From Reticulitermes lucifugus (taxonomy: Eukaryota; Arthropoda; Insecta; Blattodea; Rhinotermitidae), in the NCBI GenBank assembly GCA_026260175.1, contig JAKCWW010000468.1, forward strand, positions 1 through 64,000: a DNA stretch of 64,000 nt. The letters are read 5' to 3'. The notes beneath the pieces were generated by a model, which worked only from the letters and a program-made list of their open reading frames with translations, did not search any database and was not told where the DNA came from. Position numbers and translations under genes: made by a program. Positions 27,186 through 39,300 of this stretch are shown here, piece after piece (positions within the stretch are counted from its first letter, which is position 1; each line of letters opens with the position of its first letter).

Positions 27186-30100
27186 GACATTAAGAGTAGA
27201 TTGTAGATGTAGATTATTGCTACATGTGCAGGAAGTATCTGAAATTTAGTCATATTGCAGAAAGTGTGTGTTGTGTGTGCATGTGGATGCACATTTGTGT
27301 AAGAAACTTGGGCAGTTTGAAGTCTCTCATTCATACATCTTCACATTACTAAAAGCTTGATCTTTTTGTGCATTCATAAAAACCCTTCTTTTCCTATGCA
27401 ATGTGTAGGAACTGTGGATGACCACTGTATGAGAATTAAGAAATGGGGACTTTTTTTTTTGTTCTGATGCCCTCATGCTAACTAATGTAAATTCTCTTCA
27501 GTCATTGAATGTTAAAGTGCAGCAGGAGGTATTCTGTGGTAATGCATGCTACTGCAGTGGCTGTAACAGAAGATTGAAGGACCAATCTTACACAGGGATA
27601 ATGCTTTTACTCTGCTGTTAGAGTGTTAGGGGTACACAAAAAGAAGCAGTGGAGTTTATGACCAGCTGTGTTCTTGAGGGATTTGATGGTTTTAGTCCTA
27701 GGGTAGATTACTGGACATAACTGGAAGTTATTTCTTTTGCTACAAAGTGTGAAATTGAAACATTCATACATTTGGGTTCAAAATTTTTAGTGCTGTGTGC
27801 AATTGTTGAGGGAAGGGTGATTCACTCATTTATTTATATTTTACTTTCAGGATCTCAGATTGTAACATTGAATGATTTGATGGTTAGCAAATAAAGAATT
27901 GTAAAAGTTTGTGAAAGGAAGTGGATTGGCCTAAGTTGAAGTATTGTTGTGGTATTTGTTAGGACTGGTTGAAGAAAAACCATACAACTCTGTAGTCAGG
28001 GTAGCAAATCTTGTGGGTGAGATTTGGACTTGGCATTTCCTGAATGAGAAGCAGGAATTCTAACCCCTCAGTCACAATGTTCAGTCAAGAGTTGATCCAG
28101 GAGAGCATATTTAGAGGAGAATAATATGGGGCAAAATAAACTTTTCATTCCACTAGGGGCTCTTTGAGACATGCTAGGGGTTTTGTATGATGTGTACCTT
28201 CCATTATTGATAAACAGTATCATATTGTACAAGTTTTGTAGGGAGAATTGTAAAATGTGTCTTGAAGTTACACATTTTAATGAAACTGGTTACAAGTTTT
28301 TTGGTCGTCAAAAAACATTATAATGGGTAGGGATCAATTTTTTTATAAATTTTGTAGCCAGACAAATGTTTTGTTCCCACAGAAAGGTGTATCATTATTT
28401 TCTGAAGCTTCATTGTGCCTTTGGGCTCTGATCATCATGCAAGACTCGTTTGTTTTTTATGTATAGTTTATACTGAACACCTACAAGCCAGGCAGAAGAT
28501 AGTGTCAAGGAACAAAATTTAAAAATAGTTTAATTGGTATAACTTACTAATTATGTTGTCATTAATTTATTTTGATGTGGTTTGATTTTTTCTCTTCTCC
28601 AAAAGTGACAGTTTGAGATTGCCAGAACAATGAAACTGAACTCTTGAATGCTGATTTGGAAATCAGTCAGAGTTGGTGACTAGTTGCTTTATTTTCAACC
28701 CCTGACACTGAATGCATTATGCTTTGTGCAGTATATTTGTGGTTGTATGTATGGTTGTGGTGATGAGATAAATGCAGATTGATGTCCCCTGTGACCTTTG
28801 TTTATGAGTGAATTACGTACCTAGTTTTTGTGTCTTGATTTCAGTGGCTACCAACTTGTATGAAGGTTATATAGACAGGGAAACAAGACAGTTTTCTGAC
28901 AAACAAGTGTTTGGCACACCAGAATATATAGCACCAGAAGTAATATTGAGGTAGGTACCCCCTAGTGGGGACACAGGCCCTCTCTGATCATCCCCACCTT
29001 CCCATAACCCATTGCTTGTCCCAGCTGCTTTAAGAGTCCGCATTTTCTTGCTTTCCTTCCAAGTAAACATCTTTCTTTTACCCAGTTCTAGTCCAGGCCC
29101 TTTCCACAGCCCTTATCACTCCCATCTGCTTGCCGGTGGTTACTGCTGAAGTTCCTAACTGCACATCCAATTATGGCCCTTTCCAGGGCCCACACAATCA
29201 TGCCAGGCACTGCCTCTCCACCAATGGCTTGTTAATCTTTCCTGTTTCAACCAACTAACCCACTGGATGAACATATTTCCCTCTTTTCTTCCATGTTTGG
29301 CATTTTTTACAGACTCCCCGACCCTTGAAGATGGAGGCAGTACATTCCTTTAAAACATTGGGAATGAATAACTTTGCTGCTCAACATAACAACCAAGAAG
29401 ACCAGAATCCTTAATGTCAGCACTATGGCAACCTCAAATGTTGCACAGTAACTGACATCCTGAATCATATAACCTTCACAACAAAAGTCAAACATTGAAT
29501 GATCCAAAGCTCACACAACATGAATCATCACACATAAGCATAAAAGAAAATTTTTTGCACTGCACTGCCAAACATTAAATAACAGATGATTAACTGAAAC
29601 TTCAAAGCAGTGTTCACCTTTTTTTGTGTATTTGTATTTGTGTCTTTACAGGCAGGGGTATGGCAAACCAGTGGATTGGTGGTCAATGGGTGTAATACTG
29701 TACGAATTTTTAATTGGATGTGTGCCATTTTTTGGAGAAACACCAGAAGAATTATTTGCTCACACTGTCAATGGTAAGAAGTTCATTCTGCTATCCCTAA
29801 TAATTTTAGTAAGTCTGTGCTATAAATTTTGAAGCTTTCCTTTGAACAGCATTCAGTGAGTAACACTTTATTGTATCCCCAGATGATATTGAATGGCCTG
29901 ATGAAGATGACTGGCCTGTTCAACCTGAAGCAAAGGATATAATTACAGCATTATTACAGCAGAATGCTAGAGATCGTTTGGGAACTGGAGGGCCTCAAGA
30001 AGTGAAAGAACATCCATATTTCTTTGGAGTAGATTGGAATTCACTTTTAAGACAAAAAGCAGAATTTGTTCCTCAGATCGCCCATGAAGAGGACACAAGT

Positions 30101-30325
30101 TATTTTGACAGTTAGTAATCCTGTTTTACTTGAAGTGAATGTTTTTAAGTGTACTGGGGTGAATTACACCTGGCTATAAGTAGGGACATTTCTTACTACT
30201 TTACTCCACAGGTATTCTGCTTTAATATCACATGATTATTTCATATATTTTCTTATTTCCTCATTTTAAATAAAATATTATCTCAGATTTCCATGTAACA
30301 GCATGATAAATGTGTACTACTACTA

Positions 30326-30357
<32 letters not shown>

Positions 30358-33300
30358 ACTGCTACTACTACTGCTACATATAACCAATTGTATTATGCTT
30401 TTTTCCAGCTCGAATGGACAGATACAGTCATGACATAGGAGAAGATACAGATGACACAGATGAATCTCCATTGTTTGGCTCTTTCTCATCATGCTCTCCA
30501 CAGTATCGTAAAGTACAGACACGGCTTGGAATATATGAGGAGTTGGAGGATAGCACAGCAAGGAAGTCATTTTCACGTGGTGATTCTGGTCAGTCGGATC
30601 ATTCCGAATCTTCCCCATCCAATTTGGGTAGCACTGTTGATACACCTGAAACGGATGGTGTACGGGAATTGGCCGAATTTACAGAACAAGGACATCAGAA
30701 GAAAATAGCAAATCCAACTACACCAGAATCTTCACAAACAGAAAGTGATGATGTTTCACCTCAAATTCAGAGGAAGCGGCGCCTTCACAGCAAAGACTCT
30801 CTACCGCGGTTTTCAATTTCCATTGAGGATAATCGTTCCAGGTCTGTTAATTTTGAAATGTAATGTTGTTTTTGTTACTCAACCTAAATTTAAACCATGT
30901 ATCAGCATTCATTAATTATCTTTGAGCTCTACAGTAGTAGATATTTTTGCAGAACTGTAGTATTTACTACAGGCCAATCCCTTCAATTGTGGCAGACAGA
31001 AAACACGCATAAAGTGCAAGTCTGAAACACTGGCAGATGTTTGACAAAAGACTTATCCATTTATACTGGATCTTGCTTCTTTGATGAAAGTGAAGTATAG
31101 CTTATATATCAAAACTATAAATGAGATTCTGACAGAATTGATCCAAGTAGGAAAAATATGACATTCTCAGATCCAGAGTTTTAATACATTCTGTTTCCAA
31201 AAGTTAGGGCTCTCAGAAGCAACAGAAGAAATTTTATTATTGTATGTGTGTATAATAAGGAGATGGAACCAAGGGTAGTAATTTTACCATATACAAAACG
31301 TACCCACCATTTACAACATTGTGTGTTGATGAAATTATTGAGGCTGATCAATATGCATTTTTGTCTAGTATATCACCTGATCATTTTTTGTATTTGGCAG
31401 ATATTAAAAAGATGACAAAATGTACATAAACTTTTAGATGAGAAGCTCTGTGGAAAAAATTTTACTTGGAAAGTCTATGTATTAATGGTGAGGATAATAT
31501 TAAAATGTCTTGTAGGAAAATGAGTCATAAGTTAGACGCCAGTTAGTTCTGAAACAGGATGTGGGCCAGTGGCAGGCCTTTGTGATGATGGTGATGCATT
31601 TTAATTGTATGTTAATTATGTATTACATTTTCAAATGAGTGAGTATGGTCTTTGTGTCACCACCAGTGGTCTGGATATATATCAAAAAGGAGTCTTCTGT
31701 AAACTTCCCAAAATATAGTGATATTTTTTAGACAACCTGTGGTGTTTTGGTTTCTTGAATGAAGCACATTATTCTGGGTTTAAACTAGTGAATTCAATTT
31801 TATGCTTTTATTCATTAAGGAAACAGACAAACAAACATGCAGAATTTCTTAAACATTCAAGTGAATTTTATTTGTAATAATGTTAAGGTTTCATTAAAAA
31901 CCCTTTGACAATTTTTAGTTTCCAGTTTACAGTAAATTTATACACAGTTATTCCAGCAAAGTGGATATAGTGGCTGTAATTAAATCAAGAGCAATGTAAA
32001 TTGGGTACTGTATAACTGCACATTTTGCATGTGCGACACAAGAGTCGGGCATCATTGCTAGATCCTGTCAGTGTGTAGATGCACCTTCAGGAAAGAAATT
32101 ATGGCAAAACACACTAATTTTATGGATAACTGTCGTGTTTGAAGTTGAGTTGTTTTTGTTTATCTAGCATGGATTTGGAGCACCTTCAGGAACTTGTCTC
32201 AATAGAAGAAAGAAATCGATGCGGTGCGGAGGCTTCAAATACACAGAGGATGTCTTTGCCGTGCAAACATCGGTCTAGAGCTGTCATCAAGAGTGCATCT
32301 GCATCAGGTCTCTCCTTGATGATTCCTTCAGGTGTGATATTTTTCAAATTGTACCAGCAACATACTTTAAATGCTGACAAGAGTGTTTTAATGGGGACTG
32401 CTTTGGAAGTTGTGTGTTAACTAATTTACAAAAGAAATTCTACTCTGATGTTGATTGTTCATGAAATTTTGGCTTTTTCCCAGTGTTAACTATCCAATTT
32501 TAACACTTTTAGGTATGTTTGTAAAGAAACTGTGGAAAGCAATGCTTACCCTCACCATGCCCGTCTGTCTGCATGGCACAGTTGACATCCACCAGCCAGA
32601 TATGCATGAGATTTATATTGGGCATTCTTAACAAAACTTTTTGTTGAAATTAGAAAAAATAATGGACACTACATCAAGATGTACATGCAGTTGTACAGTA
32701 AAAGCTTGTTAATTTCAAATGCTTGGGCCCGAAAAATCGGGCTTTGAATTGTGTAGCTTTGAATTAGCCAGTCTTATAAATGCACACTCATATGTTGTGT
32801 GGTTGGTTGACTTGCTCGTGTAATATTGCAAGCTATGATTCTTTACTTAACTGGCTAATTAGAAGATCCCCGTCTTGTATTTATTTTTGAAAATCCTACT
32901 ATGTAACAATATAATTTACATCCATATGCAAGCCAGCAAACAATAATTCACGTTTGTCAAACTGTGATTTTAGTTCATTTTTTCTTAAAGTGAGAGAAGG
33001 TAAGTGGGTGAGAGAAAATGTACAGAAATAAGAAATGAATAAAAGTAATACCAAATTAATTTATGTGGGGTAATAAATCATCTTGTTAACCTTTTAAAGC
33101 CTAGCAGTTACTTTACATACCACCAGGTTTAACATTAAAAAATTCTATGTGGTGCTCGCATTGCATTTATGTGTTTTGTATAGATCTCAGAACAAACAGC
33201 AAATTTTGCCTTATACAACATTGACAGATTGGTTTTGTATAACCATGGTGGAGTGTTTACTACGTGGCACACACTGAGTCCTTATATAAAACAGACACAT

Positions 33301-36300
33301 TTTGTCTTTAAAGGGTTAAAAAGTAAAATATAATAAAATAATAAAGACTGAAAGGAACTGAAAGACAAGGCTGTAGGGAGAAGGAGAAAGTAGTGATGAA
33401 TTACTGTAGTCTTAAAAAGGACTGTCGGTCAAAAAAAATACGGAGTTGTTGGGTGAAAGAGTGAGGAGAATGACACGTGAAGAATCCACTCCAGGGGAAA
33501 AAGTACAGTAATGAACAATACGCTGGTAAAGGGGACTGTGTACAGAGGGCAGATGTCTAAGTGGACTGAGTGAAGAAGCATTGGATTATGGAATGGAGAA
33601 GACCAAAGATGAAAATGAATCAGAGCTAGTTACAAGAATTGAAAGATTACAAAAAGAAATAAAACCGTGTAATATAGGATGGGCTGGAAAGTGGAACAAA
33701 CTAAGGAAATAGTACTCCTGCAAATGGCCATTGAACAGTGGGAAGAAAAATAAGGACATGGAAAGAAAGGGAAGACAAAAAATAGTGGGGAAAATGTAAT
33801 GAAGCAGAAGGAGGTGGAGAATGTGTATGTTTGCATGTGTGCACGTGTGTGTGTNNNNNNNNNNNNNNNNNNNNNNNNNNNNNNNGGGGGGGGGTGTGAG
33901 GGCCTGAATATGGCAGTTGTCACTGCCCCTGAAAAGCACAGTTTTCCTCCCTATTCATGTTGGGATGGGTCTGTAACTGTACTGCCTTCCAGGAGGTGTT
34001 CAAGTATCTGCACTTGTAGAGTGGATAATGGCTATCTGTATTTAGATGTGATCTCCTGGTTGATGCTATGCTGTGCTGTTGATGGCTTATGCTGGTGATG
34101 GAGATGGATATGCCAGTACTGCTTCTTGACTCTGATCCCATTTGAATGACCAGTCCACACTTGCCAGGGTTACCTATTTCATCATTCACTGAATGAAAAA
34201 AGCTGAAATTTTTTATGGGAGTTTATGTGACTTGAACTGTCTAGACAGCAGACCAGTAACACAGTTACGCACCACACTGACATAGGTTAGAAAAGTGACC
34301 AGGGTCAGATTTTCACTGGGCAGAGTGACCATCCCAGGAGGACAGGCCTGATGAATCTGCCAATCACTGTAGATCCTCTGCCTAAATGGAAACTTAAGAA
34401 ATTCTAACTCATCACAGAGATTATCCTGGTTGCAGTGAGCTCTTTCTGATACTGCATGAATATGGAAGGCATGGCTTCTTTTTTGGATGGGTGGTAGTGG
34501 GTTTGTAGGTAAGGCAGAGGATAGTGTAGTTTGGTTTGCAGTATATATCATGACCCAGGGAGCAAGGAGGTCTGCTGTAACTTATTGTTGCTATCTCTTT
34601 CTGTCTTATTGGTAAACTGGATGTTCTGGTGGACACAACCCATTGGTCAAGTGTTGGCATGCAACAAAATCAAAAACCTTGGTTGGTGGAATTTGCTCTA
34701 TTAAGGCTTTCCTCCATTTTACTTGTGTTGTCTGTTGCCTTGTGTTAGATATACAAGATGCCATGTTCTGTGTATTATGTTTTTATTATGTGTATACTGT
34801 TCTGTGTTTTATGGCTTGGCTGATTTTTCTGTATGTGTTTTAGTAACAGACATTACATATATACAGACATAAGAGACAGTATTTTGTTTTAAGAATTGTA
34901 TCTCTACATCTGACGTATGAGTTGTGACACTTAATGAACCTGGAACTTAGCTGCTTATGCTTAAGTCATATATGCTGCTCATGCCTCAGTCACCATGACT
35001 TTCTGACTAATTTGCTTGCAGTGGATGGCACATAAACATAAACTTTAGGAACCTATGCACAATGTGTGTGAATTTTAGGTATGTACAAATGTAGGATTGT
35101 AACATTATAAAGTTACTGAACTTTGTAAACTTCAGTAATCAGGCTTTTGCATACTGGGCTGTAATTTCAGATGACTCTCCTCCCCAACCAGTCCAGTCAC
35201 CTGGAGGATCCAGTACTGCAAGCTCCAGAGATACTTCACCCTGTCGGGAGTTGTCTCCTCTTGTTACTAGCCTTAAGCCTCCAATTATCATCCGACGGGG
35301 ACCACGTGGATTTGGCTTTACTGTTCACACCATTCGAGTTTATTATGGCGATACTGACTTCTATACAATGCACCATCTGGTTATGGTGGGTACTGTTCTG
35401 TTGTGTGGTAGGTGATAGATGCTATTACCACTTTTACTCTGAGGCCTGTGTAATAGATACATAAAATTTTCAACAGCAGTGACTGAGCAAAGAAAGGAAG
35501 TTGCCGTTACAAGTGTTTGTAGGACCTTGAACTTTTCATGATTGTCATTGGTCTTTATAAAAATTAATTAATTAGGAATTAGCATGGCTCACACAGTGAA
35601 ATGTGGATGAGTTAAAGTAGATAAATTCTAATCTTTATTTTTTCTTGTTTCCTTTCTTCTTTTATTGTTGTGTGTCATATCGTAATAACTGGAAGTGGTT
35701 GTGTAACCTGTTAGGTCTGCAGTTTGTTAACGTATGCTGAAATATGTTTCATGGGTTTCCTGAGTTTTATCAGTTGTGGCATAAGAATGTGTCATCTTGT
35801 CTAAAGTCCTTGACAGGTTGTTAATGTACATCAACTTTCCAGTAATATTTTGGGATTACCTTTATATTACAGGCAGTGGATGATGGAAGTCCAGCATTTG
35901 AGTCTGGTGTTCGACCAGGGGATCTCATCACACATATCAATGGTGAAGCTGTACAAGGCCTATACCACACTCAGGTTCTGCAGCTGTTATTGTCCGGAGG
36001 AGATCATGTAACTCTTCGTTCCACTGCACTTGAAAACACTTCCATCAGGACAGGTGGACGTAAGCGGGAGCTGTGGCAGAGCAAACTAGCAAGACGAAGC
36101 ATGCATAGACAGCGGCGTCAGAAACGGGAACATAATGAAAAGAGGCGGAAATCTTCACTGTTTCGTCGGATTAGCAGCAAGCGGGCCAGTGTGGAGATGC
36201 AACAAGTAAGTGCATCATCATTTCCAGAACTGTGATAATGTGCAGCATTAGTGTGGCCATTATCAGGCATCTAGGCTGTGAGATTATGACTGTAGTGTAT

Positions 36301-39300
36301 TATAAGTATTTTCTTGATCAGTCACACACTCCTGGATAGTGTATTGCAATGAATTCATGCGAAGAATATGTGTATTAATTTAAACACATGCAACATATTT
36401 AGACCAATTGAATAGTCATTGTCAGTCCTTTTGCCATCTTCTGTACAAATTATTGAAACAGTAAATACCTGTGACTTGCAAAAGTCAATCATTGATTATG
36501 TAGTATGTTCTAAAAGGTATCTGACATGGTATTTGGTACAGTATTTTACCATGAACCCAAAACGGAACCAGACATTTATGATTCTGTTATTTCACCAATT
36601 TAGATGCCCCCAAGATGGATTTGAAACGAACATCAAGTAAAAAAATGAAAATATATTTCAGGGTACAGCTGTTACAGTGTCAAAGTTAATATGATTGTTT
36701 GAGAGAGAAGCAAATAAATGGACTCAAATTGAGCAAAATAACAACATTGAGGAAGAATTAAAAAAAAGAGAAGATATTTAAACAAACAGCAAAAGAAAGT
36801 TTAGGGGTAAAAAAGAAGTGGAATCATAAAAAGTTACTAAGAAAATGGAAAGAGAGGTATTGATCTGCAACTTCCTTGAAAGCTGAAAGTGATGCAGTTG
36901 TAGAAGTTGTTCAAGAAACCCTATTATGCCACCATTGTAACATCATGAGGTCACCACATGAAATGGAGAATCTGAGTATGGTGGATAGCAACACACCAAT
37001 CAGGCAACCAATAACTAGGGCTTGAAATTAAAGAACATAATGTGCATACCATATTTACCCAAATATAAGATAATCCTGCATATAATTAGTGTTCAGGAAA
37101 ATACCTATACAGAACGTGTTGAATGTTTGCAGATTATAAGGTAACTTCCCATTTTTTAGGTGATTAATTGGGACGAAATTGTAGCTCTATATTTGGGTGA
37201 ATATGGTATTTTGTGGAACGCAAGAATAGAACGTATCATTTGATCATTTGTAAAATTTCCTAGGAGACATGTTAGTTAAACGTACACTGTTTTCATGTAT
37301 GTATATATATATGAATACAAACTTTTATGCAACCACTTAATATAATTTGACTGGTGAAACATTATGAAAATTTCACAGAGTCTGAACTTATGTATTTGGA
37401 CTGGCTGTGATTAATTACATACTGCCTGTAATTCAGTAACAACTGTGGACAATGTGAAATGGAATGTAATAAAACTTAGAAACAACAACCTTTCATGCCA
37501 GAAGTTCTCTGTAATCCAAATTTTGCTCAAAGCAGAGGCCTTGTGAACAAGCCTTTTGTCTTTCGTCATTGAACCAAACAGAAAATTAAAAGTTGTGATT
37601 CCTTTGGGAGGTCATATATTTGTAAGAATGTCCATATTCTCTGCATATGATCAATAAAGGAATGAAGAAGTCCTGAGACCTAGGTGTCACTAGTGAAAAA
37701 GAAGAAATTCACCCACCAGGCTATCACTTACAGCTTTACAGTAACTTGTAAGATTTGTTTTGCAGTTTCTCATGCTTCTGTTTAAGTGGTCTGATTATAT
37801 GTTTATTTTCATGTCTTTTTCCGTTGCAGCCTATGAAAATTACGTGCCCACTTTCAGCTCCTGTTGTTCCAGCTGATTTAATGCCCCAGTTCATGGTATG
37901 CATGCAGTTTTCATATTTTTTTCTATTTATTATTTTTATTTTTTTAATGCTTACTGTGTTTTCTCTGTACATCTTCAATGGTGATGTATCAAATTATTCT
38001 GTCTAATGATTTATAGATAGCTCTTACTTTTCGGGAATATCGTCATATCCCTTCTGTAATGAGACTTAACAACTTCTTGATATTTAAGCAGTGTTTATTG
38101 TGATGCCTGAGTTCTGCTCTGCAGATAGTGTCAGGTCACTGCTTTTCTCTTGGTAATGATATATTAGAAAGGGGAGTGAAATTATATGAAAGAATTGAGG
38201 CAGTTTGTCTTTATTTTTGCATATGCTTGGAGTAAGTTTATCAGTGGTGGTCAAAAATGTTAATCATTACATTATCTAGTGACTAATTTGTATATCTGTG
38301 CATAACTTTCCAAAATAATGTGTTAAACTTTATCAAGCCGATTAGGTGACAACTACAGCAAGATATTTATGTATGTCACATGATAACTGTTTTATTCCCA
38401 TTCATCAAGTATTAGCAGCTGACAGTTTTAGTTTCACCTCATTCCTTTAATTCTGTTTAGAAATAACAGCATTATCTTCAAGTGAAAAATATTAAAAAAC
38501 ATGAGAAAGTAAATTATTTTGTGTGCTTAACTAATGTAGTGCATTCTGTGGATGGAAATTAATGCTTCTCCATTTCGTTTGTGTCTTACGGTTTTTATAC
38601 CTGTCTTAACTCAATGGGTCACTCATACCTGGTGTAAGAGTGTGGCATATTTTTACCTAACCAAGACCCTGCTTCTTAGTAATGACAGCGAATACTGCAT
38701 GACACAATTGCTGTATGTGCTTGAATATAAGATGAGAATTTCTACTAATTTGTCACCTAAAAAATGTGGGCTTGCTTTATAATTGTGCACAAAGTTAAAC
38801 ATGTTTTTGAATAGGGCAAATATTTTGTATCTGCTGTGGCTAGCTGAGTAAAGAAAATTTATGGCTGCTACATTAATTATGCATATTATTTCATACTTCT
38901 TATTTTGTTATTGATATGCCAACGGCTTATTTCAAGGCAGATTATTGAAGTGAGAAGTTGTTTGAGTATTCTGTAAACCTCTTTGGTGATAATAGAATCA
39001 GTACAGTGCTATTTTTAAATTAATGATAATAAACCTGCAGAAGAAATCAACAACTGTGCTGCAGCACAGAAATCCCGTGTTGTGGAACAAAATGTACAAC
39101 ACTGGAGAAAATAAAAAGAAATATTAATAAAGGAGAATAGTCAACCTGAAAAGCATTTTGTGGGTGCAAGTAGGAGAATTTCAATGCCATTGACAAAAAA
39201 GGACTGGATTGCTTGCTAGAAGAATATAACAATGGCCTTCCAATTACCAGAGAGATAATACAAATGAAGGCATCGGAAGTCATTGCATCTTTGAAGATAC

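Larger units (their letters stand above)
32332..35170. other. MAST intron 16 (2.8 kb)
   Basis: Contains a repeat-like stretch at 32555-32640, a possible pogo-like end at 32696 (acagtaaaagcttg, no partner found), an assembly gap at 33855 and a Penelope remnant at 34210-34660. Confidence 0.65.

Noticed and set aside
30283-30645. 120-codon minus frame with poly-Ser
   Set aside because: Antisense of MAST exon 15 plus the TAC/TGC microsatellite.
32696-33320. pogo-like transposon starting acagtaaaagcttgttaatt
   Set aside because: No matching inverted end or TA pair was found within the next ~1 kb.
36419-36640. 73-codon open frame after PDZ exon 18
   Set aside because: Intronic, no splice borders in phase 0, no recognisable domain.
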